The notes beneath the pieces are model-generated. The model was not told where the DNA came from. It worked only from the letters and a program-made list of their open reading frames with translations, and did not search any database. Below are positions 12,183-22,070 of a stretch of DNA of 64,000 nucleotides, one piece after another. This DNA comes from Nematopogon swammerdamellus. Its lineage: Eukaryota; Arthropoda; Insecta; Lepidoptera; Adelidae. Position 1 is the first letter of the stretch; each line of letters begins with the position of its first letter. The DNA lies in assembly GCA_946902875.1 (NCBI GenBank), contig OX336349.1, forward strand, positions 16,143,891-16,207,890, written 5' to 3'. The position numbers and the translations under genes are program-made.

Positions 12183-12490
12183 ATATTCATTTTTAAGTTT
12201 CCGGATAAACAGTAGGTTTAAAGACTTACATAAGTCGACGTTTCGCCCGCTACGTCACGGGCTTCATCAGGAACTGCGGGAGTTCCTGGAGCCGACGTCT
12301 GGTGTCCGTTGTACCAGACGTCAAACTCAGACGTCAACTTTTGAAAGTTTGACGTCTGGTACAACGGACACCAGACGTCGGCTCCAGGAACTCCCGCAGT
12401 TCCTGATGAAGCCCGTGACGTAGCGGGCGAAACGTCGACTTATGTAAGTCTTTAAACCTACTGTTAATCCGGAAACTTAAAAATGAATAT
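12183..12490. repeat. 145-bp-arm palindrome with hammerhead-like core
   Basis: Arms 12183-12327 and 12346-12490 are nearly perfect inverted copies around an 18-bp spacer. The right arm contains CTGATGA, a GC stem with loop, and GAAAC, the conserved core order of hammerhead ribozymes as found in Penelope-like retroelements; the left arm has the same on the minus strand. Stems I and III cannot be assigned cleanly, so catalysis is unproven. Confidence 0.7.
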
Positions 12491-12839
12491 AATTAATAAC
12501 AGTGTAAACTTAAAAACATTAGTAATATTATCCTAGTTTAAGTAAGATTTATGTCTGTTTAAAATAACTCGGCAGTGAGTTATTATATTTTCGTAATAGC
12601 AGATTGAAGTTTAAAATCTAAAATTAATAAAATTGTGATTTTCTTATCTTAACACACTTTATTGTTTGACTGGTGACAATTGCCTTACAAAAATGACGAT
12701 TTCATTACATATTTTAAATATTTTTTCTCACAATATCGAAAATACCGAAAATACCGGAATCTCGGTATTATTAAAAAAGTAATACCGAAAACACTGGTAT
12801 TGGAAAAGGGGTCCGGTATTGCGACCCCTACCTGCAAAC

Positions 12840-13040
12840 TAATCCCGCTTGGTTGGGGTCTTCGTGCAAAACCCCGCAGTCTCCAGCTACCCCAGCCACC
12901 CTATGTCTTCCATGAAAGCCACAAGTCGACCGGGGTGTCTGCAGGCCGCTTATCCCTTAGTCGCCTTTTACGACATGCACGGGGAGAGATGCAGTGGGAC
13001 TATTCTTATTAAGTACCGACCCCACACAGTACCCTGTTTA
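12840..13040 (-). repeat. Repeat families D and E, minus-strand fragment
   Basis: Contains TTGGGGTCTTCGTGCAAAAC and GCCTTTTACGACATGCACGG; its left part continues the repeat interrupted by the hAT element at 11372 and matches 30640-30790. Confidence 0.6.
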
Positions 13041-13132
13041 CCCTTAATCATTCTTTCAATAGATACTTACTGCAGAGTATATAATACAGATACAGTCATA
13101 ATTATTTCTATGAATCATTATTCACTTCTCAT

Positions 13133-14300
13133 CCGGTCGGAGATACCTACACGGCAGATCAACCGGGGCAACTCTCTGGGCTCCACTGACTAAGGAGCCC
13201 CACTAGGCACTGGCCAGCTAAACAGTCTTTCGTAAGAGGTGGTTATTTTTTGTTTTTGGATGAGTGTGTGTCTGAAAATTAATTATTTGTCTTGTACAAC
13301 TTTTTGTCTTGTACAACATTGTCTATTATATTTTTGTTATAGAAATTTACTAAAGAAATGAAACATTTTTAGGTAATAATAAAAAAAAATCTAAGATTGG
13401 ATTCAGTTTCATGTACAGAACATGTCAGCACAGATTACTAAATAGTTACTTCGTAACAGATAAATCACTCCATAGAAAAAGTTCCATACCTACGGCTTTA
13501 ATAGCCTACTGCTTCACGATCGAGTATAAAGTGCATTATTGCTTTGCAGCTGCGCGCATTTGCGTGGGCGAGCGTGTAGGTATCTTTCGCGCGGCTGACG
13601 AATTTCTACTGAATTACACCGCCCGCGGTGCATCGGGCGGTAGGTAGTTAGCGCGCGCAAGTACATAGAGCGGGCAACGAGGAGGCCGACTGCCTGGCTA
13701 GTAAGGCTTGTACATCTGATGCAATAATTAGTCAATGTAAAACTTTCTGCACTGACCACCTACCCGAAATAAAAAAGAACTGTTATAATATGTGGAAGCA
13801 ATATTTCGATGAGAGATCAGTGCAGAAAGGTATATGGTACAGAACAATGCAGTGTGAACCGTTAAAAATTCCCTGGTTTGCCAAGAGCGACAGACCGAGA
13901 ACAGAAATTGTAATGGGCCTGAGACTACGATCTGGACACATTCCAACAAATAAGACAATGTACCTTATGAAGATAGCACAATCACCCAACTGTAGCATAT
14001 GTGGGATAGAAGAGGACCTACTCCACATACTGTTGGAATGTGCCCGGAACCAAGAACTGAGGCAGAAGCTATTGAGAGACTTAAGAACTGACAGACTCAA
14101 CCTGTTTTTTAAAGTACATGAAGCCTTGGGGCGAGCTCAGGGGGAGGAGTTTGAATTCATACTAAGTTTTTTTGTAAAGTCACAGGCGTTGAATCGTGCT
14201 GAAGTACAATAAAAAATCAATATAGTTACTATGGGGCTGGCATAGCCAGGAATGGCTAAAGCCCTAAACAAAATAAAGATTAAAAAAAAAAAAAAAAAAA
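13133..14300 (+). mobile_element. Second copy of the LINE-tail composite
   Basis: Nearly identical to 9386-10560. Here the LINE piece (13671-14300) is flanked by GTACATAGAG at 13661-13670 and 14301-14310, so it sits as an insertion in the 3700-4130-type element, whose sequence resumes (TGCGTGAGGC) after the poly(A). Confidence 0.8.
13671..14212 (+). pseudogene. LINE C-terminal fragment, second copy
   Basis: Same truncated RNase H/zinc-knuckle reading frame as at 9929-10470, with no amino-acid difference noticed over the 140-codon ORF starting MWKQYF. Confidence 0.75.
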
Positions 14301-14325
14301 GTACATAGAGTGCGTGAGGCCCAAT

Positions 14326-14708
14326 GTCAGCCTCGGTAGCTTAGTGGTGCGATCAGTCGAATGTCGGTCGTGATCATATGCACACCTGGACGCGGTCAGT
14401 ACTTGGATGGGTGATCGCTCGACTGTTGGAGGCTGACCGTGGTTCGGATTGCAAGTAAAACTGTAGGTCCCTTCCCTTCTTACCTTACTAGGTGGTAGGG
14501 TTTCACCCGCCCGTATTGATACCAGCGCACTAAATGAAAGGTCGGTTGAAACAACTATGTAAATAGTTCGTGTTTTCCGTCCAGTTCAGTGTAGCCGGCA
14601 CAACCGAAGGGAAGCACTGACATGGCACCTAGTTCACCAAGTTGTTATGGGATGACGTCACGGATGTAGTAGGTTATGTAGTCATCCATGTCAGTTTCCA
14701 TAAAAAAA
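14326..14708 (+). mobile_element. 5S-SINE, full-length, plus orientation
   Basis: Starts GTCAGCCTCGGTAGCTTAG, has GGTCAGTACTTGGATGGGTG, and ends GTCAGTTTCCATAAAAAAA. Confidence 0.85.
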
Positions 14709-15084
14709 CCGCAAACTCCAAACCACCTACAATAATGTTACCTTCACTCCACTATAAAAATCGACAAAAATCTTAGGTTATATTTGGGAAATCACTAAGT
14801 AAGGTTGGGAAACCAATTAGTTTCAACCCACTTCTTGTTTTAGTTAGAATTTTTATTTCTGGCTACCTATTAATTAATTGGAAGTTAACCACTTCCTCGA
14901 TGAATCAGATTTGGAGTTTCTCAGAAGTTGAATGTGTGATGGATGCAGGTATTTAATGAAAGTATATGTCTGATGTGGTATTTATTTACTATCGTACTTT
15001 AGAACTATAAGCACTTATTCCAGTGCACATCAGAAGTTGCGTACGGGAGGGCCACCACTGCGCAATAAATTTGTGTTATGTTGG
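14709..15084. other. No recognised feature
   Basis: Intronic AT-rich DNA with no repeat seen elsewhere in the window. Confidence 0.5.
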
Positions 15085-15235
15085 TATAATGCGCGGGGCG
15101 GATCTCGGCGTGTCGCCGCCGCAGCGGTTCGTCAGTGTTCTCCCTCGCACCCGCACCGTACTTGTATAGTGTATGCGCGTGGCGGGTCGCCCGTTGCGGC
15201 GACGACACGCCAACATCCGTCCTGCGCATTATATA
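15085..15235. mobile_element. GC-rich MITE with long inverted ends
   Basis: Ends TAATGCGCGGGGCGGAT and ATCCGTCCTGCGCATTA are inverted with GGCGTGTCGCCGCCGCAG further in; TA dinucleotides flank it. A second copy is at 30355-30504. Confidence 0.75.
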
Positions 15236-15304
15236 CACCAAAAAAATTGTGTTTTCTTTCATTCCATTTGGGAGCCTTACCGTGTGCCCAACTCACATTT
15301 GGCA

Positions 15305-15592
15305 ATTTTTTAGGTTTCCGTATCCCGTACGGAAGCCTATTACTAAGCCTACGCCGTCTGTCTGTCCGTCTGGCCGTCCTTCTGTCCTACTGCTGTATCT
15401 TTGGAGCCGTAATAAGTAGCCGGTTGAAATTTTCACAGAATATGTGTTATTATTGCGGATATAACAACAAATAATAAAAAAGAGAAAAAGCAAAAAATTA
15501 AGGGGCTTCCCATACAAGAAACATGTTTTTTTTTTGTGGTGCGGAAACTTTGGTGCGCGAGTCCGACTCGCACTTGGCCGGTTTTATTATTT
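15305..15592 (+). repeat. Family B interspersed repeat
   Basis: TTTCCGTATCCCGTACGGAA through GTCCGACTCGCACTTGGCCG; central ATATAACAACAAATAATAAA present. Confidence 0.8.
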
Positions 15593-16153
15593 GTTGTTTT
15601 ACTTTAAAGTTTGCACTATAACACACAAAGTTTGACGGTTGTATGTATTACCGTTTTTACAATAGAGCAAACACAAGAAAAAACCTTCAAAAAAACATGT
15701 TTCTTGTATTTATGTAAACATGTTTACCTACTTCATTTTAAACTTTTTGATTTTTCTTATTATTTGTTAGGATATCCACCATATTAATACAACTTTTTTA
15801 GTTGTAGGTTCCAACATAAAACTAAAATGTTGAGTTGGCGCCGTCGGCGCCCTCGTCATTTTGCATATATTTTGGAAGTTTTTTTTATTATGACAACAGT
15901 TTAGTTGCATAAGAATCCGTCATCTGCCCAAGCTCAAATACTACAAGTTAGATTGTAGACAAATAAATATGTATGTTGACAACCTTCCGTCCGCGACGCA
16001 TCAAGATATAGGTATTGACTTTGCCATCTATGGTAGATATAAAATTATATCTCATGCATTTAGTCATTAGCAGACAATAATAATAAATATAAATGATTTT
16101 GATTTGTTGTTCAAAATACTTGAATCGATGTGTACCTACTACACAAATCAATA
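15593..16153. other. No recognised feature
   Basis: AT-rich intronic DNA; short frames only. Confidence 0.5.
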
Positions 16154-16514
16154 TTTTTTTTATGGAAACTGACACAGTCGGCTACATCACCTACAATATC
16201 CGTGATGTCAGCCCATAACACCGGGTGAATTAGGTGCCATGTCAGTGCTTCCCGTTTGAACGTGCCGGCTACACTGAACTAGACGGAAAACATGAACTAA
16301 TTACATAACCGTTTCGACCGACGTTTCATTCAGGGTGGTGGTATCAACCCGGGCGGGATAAACCCTACCACCTAGTAAGGTAAGAAGGAAAGGGACTTAC
16401 AGTTTTACGTGGAATTCAAACCACGGTCAGCCTCCAACGGTCGAGCGGACTGACCGTGCTCTGGATTGCTTAACAACAGTCGGCCGACCGCACCACTGAG
16501 CTACCGAGGCTGAC
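16154..16514 (-). mobile_element. 5S-SINE, older copy
   Basis: Minus orientation, poly-T at the left, ending CACTGAGCTACCGAGGCTGA; the 5S box C region is partly deleted. Confidence 0.8.
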
Positions 16515-16850
16515 AATTCAATTACGTGTATTAGACTTATTGGACAGATAGAACCGTCCAATAAGTCTGAATAAATATCTAAGTGTGAACCAGTGAACAA
16601 TGGAGAGCAAATATCAAATCATTATAAAAAAATTGTTATCAACTTGAGCAGTAATTTCTCCTGCGGTGATAGATAACATTACAGCTGTGACATTCCACTG
16701 CACTGATAATTCACACAAATAGAATGAGGAAGTAGACAGTGAGGTCAATACAAGCTAGTTCGGAGATCCAGTTCTGCCGCCGAACCTACTGGAGCCTACT
16801 ATTGGCCAGACGACGCCGACCAGAATGCATCTAAACCACTTCCGGATCCT
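16515..16850. other. Intron DNA with a small hairpin
   Basis: A 12-bp inverted repeat (GACTTATTGGAC / GTCCAATAAGTC) lies near 16530-16565; nothing else recognised. Confidence 0.4.
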
Positions 16851-17384
16851 GGTCTATTTATATCTCGCGGACCCCCAACACGAGCGCGGCGCCAGCGGCC
16901 GTGGGCGCGACCGGAGGCGCCCTGCCGCGGCGCCCGCACGCGACCGAGCCGAGCCCAGCGCGCAGTGTTGCCATGTTAGGAGATTTTCTCCTAGATTCAG
17001 GAGAATTTCAGCGGTGTTAGGAGAAGTTTTTGCCTGTCAGGAGAGTAGGAGAAAATCTAGGAGAAAGAAAATAATTACAGGAGAAGATTTAGGAGTGAGA
17101 AACATATATTTACTAGTAAGTAACAAACAAATATTTCGGTATGTACGGTGACAAAACAATGAATGAACTGTTTGTGAATCAACCAACCTCTCAAGTCACA
17201 CAATATACGATAGGATTTGTCTTTTAATAAGAGCAAGGTTCCCTTCTTGCTCTTTAGATAGGATACTGTGAGTGTGTGCGTGCATTGATCGACCGACAAG
17301 CGACTACCGGGCGGGCCTAACCGAACGAACACTTTCGTTATCAATCAATGTTATTTACATGTATTCTTTGTAATAATAAGTAGT

Positions 17385-17585
17385 ATTACTAAGCCTACGT
17401 CGATAGTCTGTCCGTTAGTCCGCACTACTTTAACGGCTGTATCTTTTGTACCGTAATGGGTAGCTGGTTGTGATTTTCACAGATCATGTGTTATTTATTA
17501 TTGGCGGACATCCTATTAAACAATAAGAAAAAAATAAATAAAATTAAGGGCTTCCCCATAAAAGAAATGTTTTTTTTTTTCTAAA
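17385..17585 (+). repeat. Family B fragment inside the hAT element
   Basis: TTACTAAGCCTACGTCGATA...GTAATGGGTAGCTGGTTG and a diverged ATCCTATTAAACAATAAG stretch. Confidence 0.55.
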
Positions 17586-17904
17586 AAAAAAAATATGTTT
17601 TGGTTGGTTTTGCTCTAACGTAAAAACGGTAATACGTACAAGTGTCCAACTTGGAGTGGTTAAAAACTAAAAAAAAACAAATAATTAAAACAGACGAATT
17701 ACGTGGTGGTTAGAATGGCAATCGTGGTTATGACGGGGGGACAAATCATTATTGGCGGAGAAGTGATAGAACATATTGAAGGAAGAGTATGTACGTATAT
17801 CTCGGTTAAATACTGCTTGGTAGACAAGGTCTCCATAAGGTCGAGGGAGGAATTCAACTGAGTAGGGCTGCCTCGGAAATTTAAAATTCGCCCCGAGGTC
17901 TAAC

Positions 17905-18262
17905 CTGTATATATTAAGACCAGCGCGTCCTACCGTTTATGACGTACGGGTGTGAAACGTGAGCTCTGACTAAAGTTGTTTTCAAAAGTTGCCCAGCGAG
18001 CGATGGAACTAGCCATGCTGGGCTGGCATGGGAGTATAGCTAGGCGAAATGGTGCGTAATGACTAATGAATGAGGAGACGACGACCGTTGGACTAACCAT
18101 GTACTACATTGGCGGCCGTGGACAGGAAAATGGAGTGTGGGAGACCATCCGCCAGGTGGGACGCCGACATGAAGTATGTCGGCGGAAAGCAGTGGTCCTT
18201 ACCGCTGAAGGCCGAGAGACTGGAGGAAAATTGAAGGCGTATGTCCAGCAGTAGACGCTTAC
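17905..18262 (+). pseudogene. RTE-type LINE 3' relic
   Basis: Broken frames contain PFMTYGCET and a conserved end around GDDDRW and YVQQ, the C-terminal region of RTE-clade reverse transcriptases. Stops and frame breaks are frequent. Confidence 0.55.
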
Positions 18263-18289
18263 ACGCTGAGCGACTGACTGACTGACAGA

Positions 18290-18440
18290 GAACCCTCGGT
18301 GCGCGAGTTCGACTCGCACTTGACCGGTTTTCAGGGTGCAAAAGATACAGCTCTTTACAGGTAAGACAGACAGACGGACGGACAGACGGCCTAGGCTTAG
18401 TAAAATGTTCCCGTACGTATAAGGAACACTAAAAATGTAG
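18290..18440. repeat. Rearranged family B pieces
   Basis: GCGCGAGTTCGACTCGCACT (plus orientation) is joined to a minus-orientation GACGGCCTAGGCTTAGTAA segment. Confidence 0.5.
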
Positions 18441-18735
18441 TGAAATTTTTATAATTTGAAGAACAGGAGAATTTTTTAGGAGAACGAAAATTTTCTAGGA
18501 GATTTTTAGGAGATTTTCGAAGTCAATCTAGGAGAATTTAAAAATTTGAGTTGGCAACACTGCCAGCGCGAGGCCGAACAAACACTCGTGCACATCCTCA
18601 CGCACACATGAATCACAGACCCCCTCGCGTCGAACCTCTAAATCGCATTCTACAGATAATCCTTGCATTACGCACTCAGCGCACTACGCGATACTAATCC
18701 CATGCAACGTAAAGCTTATAAAATGCAGACGATAC

Positions 18736-18837
18736 CTTGTCGCAAAGCGTCTTGACTTGATTTTCGGTTAGCTGCTGGCACAAGTTGAGTTGCTCGATCC
18801 ATTGATCGAGCTCCTTGAGTGACGCCTTTTCCTCCAT
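18736..18837 (-). CDS. mts: PP2A catalytic subunit, exon 1 (start codon)
   Basis: A minus-strand ATG at 18837-18835 opens a 34-codon exon reading [17 protein letters not shown] and ending in QVKTLCDK, followed by a GTATCG donor at 18735-18730. This is the N-terminal helix region of PP2A-C and joins in phase 0 to exon 2, where AKEILTKES follows, reproducing the family sequence without a gap. The intron between them is 17,065 bp and consists almost wholly of mobile DNA. A longer open frame running upstream in another frame is a shadow. Confidence 0.96.
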
Positions 18838-18961
18838 GTCAGCCAGATTTCACTGGGCGGTCTTTGTGTATTCACAGTGGAGGCACGGAGCGTCGCAACA
18901 TGCAGGCGCGACTCGGACGCGGGCGAAGGCGAGCCGAGCCAAACGGGTCGACACTTACAAC

Positions 18962-18970
18962 AAGATGGCG
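18962..18970 (+). promoter_or_regulatory. YY1/Pho-like AAGATGGCG
   Basis: AAGATGGCG matches the YY1 consensus (Pho in flies), which is commonly found just downstream of TATA-less start sites. It lies about 125 bp upstream of the PP2A ATG; read in gene orientation it is CGCCATCTT. Confidence 0.35.
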
Positions 18971-18989
18971 TACTGACTTGACTACTGTG

Positions 18990-18997
18990 TGACGTCA
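18990..18997. promoter_or_regulatory. CRE palindrome TGACGTCA
   Basis: A perfect eight-base cAMP-response-element palindrome lies 153 bp upstream of the PP2A start codon. CRE-containing promoters are described for mammalian PP2A-C genes, so position and type make sense, but binding is inferred. Confidence 0.5.
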
Positions 18998-19139
18998 CGT
19001 ATCGGTTTGATTGAGCCAGTGTTACCAATGTACCGGTGCAATTGCTAGAATAGAAAATACGAGGGGCGCGGACGGTCGGAGCAGCGCGCCGCGCCCGCCC
19101 CCGTTCGTCGTCCGGATCGTTTAACTCCACCTTAATTTA

Positions 19140-19425
19140 CAAGCTAGGTTTGGCATCAGTTCAGTCCGTGACCTTGGTCACGCACGACACGACCAGATTG
19201 ACGCCAGCCAGACTGACGCCAGACGTAAAATGCATTCGCACTATCAGTCTGCCATCAGTCTATTATCAAATTATTTTAAAATCCATCAGTCTGGTCCATC
19301 AGTCCAAACCATCCATCCATCAAAGTAGATTAAACGGTCAGTCTGCTGGACCATGGTTTAACCAGACTGATGGACTGAACTGTAACCTAGCGTGTAACCT
19401 CCTAGGTACCACTCACTAGTCCACT
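19140..19425. other. CAGTCTG-rich segment upstream of PP2A
   Basis: The words CAGTCTG, CAGACTG and CATCAGTC recur about ten times on both strands without a fixed period. No gene is seen. Confidence 0.45.
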
Positions 19426-20104
19426 ACAACGGTCCGCCACCTGAAAGCCTTTTTAGATCCTGCGATGCCTCGAACCTGCGCATAGGCATAGTGCGCATCC
19501 TACTCCTTTCGTGCACACAGACCGCGCGCGAGCTCCGAGGAAGTTTGAGGAATGTTGACGTAATAATCTAGTGCAGTGATTTAGTCGATATTACGTTATC
19601 GATATTAATTTTTTCCATGTTCTCATTGCTCATGCTCGCAATTTCTTCTTCATCCATATTAAATGTCTATTTGTACACACAAAATGAAGTCCGGTAATAA
19701 CTTAAAGAGTAACGAATTAACACGCGATTGACTAATACGCGTGCATATTACGAATACGGCATCGATAAGCGTGTTCTCGCGTTAAGGCCAACACTCGTAC
19801 TGGGAGCGCGCGGGGTGTGAGGCGAAGGTCGGGAGGGGCGCACACACGCCCGCTTCCCCAGCCCCCGATTCCTCGGAGCTCGCGCGCGGACAGTACTTAT
19901 CTTCGATATCGATATCTTAAACTTATCGGCAAGTGGTATGAGATGAGTGATACTTGGTGGTTTAAAAAAAATAACCAGGGTTAATATATAAAAGCACTTT
20001 CGGTCGAAACTTTGTCGATAAATTTTATGACCTAATAACCTAATTATCGACAAACTTTCGATCGAAAGTTCACGTCCCTTCTTAGGAATGCAGGCAGTTG
20101 CGCA

Positions 20105-20225
20105 TATTTCCCACGCATCATACACTATACGTGACCGATTTAGGGGGGGCACAAACCACAAAGGTCACAAGGGGGGGGGGGGGGGGCGAGGGTCAAAAAG
20201 GGGGTAAAATCGGTCACGTAGTATG
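20105..20225. repeat. Hairpin around a poly-G tract
   Basis: ACGTGACCGATTT at about 20128 is inverted as AAATCGGTCACGT at about 20208, enclosing a 17-base G-run. Confidence 0.6.
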
Positions 20226-20229
20226 GGTA

Positions 20230-21000
20230 TGAGCCCTATGGAAATACTTTTTTTATAGGAAATATGTTTTTTTTTGTTTCGCATTGTCAGGTAATTTTTT
20301 TATAACCACTTAAAAGACTTCAATATCTGAAGTATATTACTAAAATTATATTAATTTTTTAAACAAGTGCACCAGCTGCTGCAATAATAAGGTGTACTCA
20401 AATTATGGTTCACTAATAAATATAAAGTATTGGTCAGATCGCTGCCACCCTGATCCATATAAATGAACGGTTCGTGTCAATCTGTACTACTCTGGTTGCC
20501 AATAAAAAAAAATACTTTACTAATAAATAAAGCTGGAATGGCTAGGTAGAGAGCGTTAAAAATCTTCCCTTCGCCGTTATATTGGCTCCACTGTCTATCT
20601 GTCAAAACAACGTTGAGGGTTGCTATGTGTATAGATTAACCCGTAATTATCAGTATTTACCGTATTTATTATACGGTAAAGTACCTATTACATTATTAGG
20701 AAATATAATCTTCACAATCTGGCAACAGGAATTGAAGCACTGACAGTGACACTGGCAGTGGAGCCAACATAACGGCGAAGGGAAGAATGAAGATTTAGTT
20801 GGACAGACCACGATGTAGGAAAGGACCGGTGAAATATCTCTATGCGATTTGTTAGCGACAGACTGAAGCCAAAAAAAAATACGACTCTTACATAAGACGA
20901 AAAGTCATGTCGTGATGTCAAAGTCAAGGTTAGATGCGAGGTCACTAAAAATCATCGTACGCGAAGTCGAAAATGATGGTATTTGGGGCAAAATTATCGG
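20230..21000. other. No recognised feature
   Basis: AT-rich; short inverted words around GGCTCCACTGTC / ACTGGCAGTGGAGCC (20586 and 20750) suggest an old element with GCCGTTATATTGGCTCCACT ends, not defined further. Confidence 0.4.
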
Positions 21001-21004
21001 ACGC

Positions 21005-21345
21005 TGAACAAAATGATACAAATTGATTAAGGCGGGAATAGGGGTCAAATTGAGAAATAGGTCAACTTTAAAAAAAATGTTAGAGCTATTGGAAAACATA
21101 AAAAATCTATAAAAAATATAGCATTGGTCTTTAACTAACAAAGTCTACGTTTCAAAACAATTTTATTATTTTGGAAAAGGTGTTAAATAAATTAAAAAAA
21201 AATAAGGTTATCATACTTTCAAATTGAATGTTCTGGAAAATTAGACATAGTTTCAATACGAGACTTACACAAAAATGTATATATATTTTTTCTCAACAAT
21301 TCTGCCGAATTATTTTTGTATTTTCATGTTTTATAACGCGTCATA
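21005..21345 (+). repeat. Diverged repeat, family J
   Basis: Second copy of the 6430-6800 sequence, roughly 70% similar by eye. Confidence 0.55.
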
Positions 21346-21744
21346 ATGAATAAATACCCCAATTTTTCGTACAAGCGGCAGATTTCGCCGCGCGGTCCGT
21401 GCGATCCTCGCTTCCCGCCAGTCCTGCGCGGGTCGTTGTGCTAGTTGGACGTACGTCGGTTCGCTCCGTGATCGCAATAGCGCTAAATCTTTGACGCACA
21501 AGCTCCAGCAAGAGATACGAAAATTGGCCCCAGTAGTATAGTGGCGTGTAACTCAGCGGGAACGGGCGTGCTTACGACCCGATAGGTCGTCGGTTCAAAT
21601 CTTGAAGTTTATAACTTTTTTATATATCATGGGCAAATATGTATATATCATGGGAAAGTGGTCAAGTTCGAGTCGAGCTCGCGTAAAGAGGGTTCCGTAC
21701 CATCCCGTTTTCTGAGAGAACTAGAAGGCTTAGGATTTTTTGAC

Positions 21745-22070
21745 GAAACTTCGTCATGAACTTTTGTTTTGGTCATAACTCGAGAACCACTGGTGCTAGA
21801 CCCATCGTGTTGGTACTCGAACTTCAGATCTCGATGAGATCTATCAATATGTCATATGAACTTTTGTGTTGGTCATAACTCGAGAACCACTGGTGCTAGA
21901 CCCATCGTGTTGGTACTCGAACTTCAGGTCTCGAGTATGACCAAAATAAAAGTTCACGTGACATATGGATAGATCTCTCCGAGACCTGAAGTTTGAGTAG
22001 CGTACCAACACGATGGGTCTAGCACCGTGGTTCTCGAGTTATGACCAAAACAAAAGTTCACGTGACAGAT
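21745..22070. repeat. Two direct and one inverted copies of a ~100-bp unit
   Basis: TCATAACTCGAGAACCACTG occurs at about 21772 and 21877, and in reverse complement at about 22025, each with the CCCATCGTGTTGGTACTCGA companion. Confidence 0.85.

Larger units (their letters stand above)
11372..12830. mobile_element. hAT-type DNA element, non-autonomous
   Basis: The 12-bp terminal inverted repeats TAGGGGTCGCAA / TTGCGACCCCTA are flanked by the 8-bp duplication CCTGCAAA (11364-11371 and 12831-12838). Many copies of AATACCGG/AATACCGAAA lie just inside both ends, resembling hAT subterminal repeats. No transposase is present. A smaller inverted-repeat element and a long palindrome sit inside. Confidence 0.85.
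16963..18563. mobile_element. hAT-type DNA element next to PP2A exon 1
   Basis: Ends CAGTGTTGCCA... and ...TTGGCAACACTG are inverted, and the 8-bp CCAGCGCG is duplicated at 16955-16962 and 18564-18571. Motif AGGAGA(A) is repeated many times in both subterminal regions (16978-17100, 18465-18540). The interior is filled with LINE and SINE-like relics; no transposase is recognisable. The right end is 172 bp from the PP2A exon 1 donor. Confidence 0.85.
18838..19140 (-). promoter_or_regulatory. mts: CpG-rich 5' region of the PP2A gene
   Basis: The 300 bp upstream of the PP2A start codon are rich in GC and CpG, unlike the AT-rich surroundings, and contain no TATA box at a sensible distance. This fits a housekeeping-type dispersed promoter plus 5' UTR. 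The transcription start cannot be fixed from sequence. A CRE and a YY1-like motif lie inside. Confidence 0.55.

Noticed and set aside
12360..12450. Calling a functional hammerhead ribozyme
   Set aside because: The core order is convincing, but stem I and stem III pairings and the cleavage triplet cannot be assigned with confidence, so it is reported only as hammerhead-like.
19748..20161. 137-codon minus-strand ORF
   Set aside because: Lies across a hairpin and repeat segments, with no recognisable motif.
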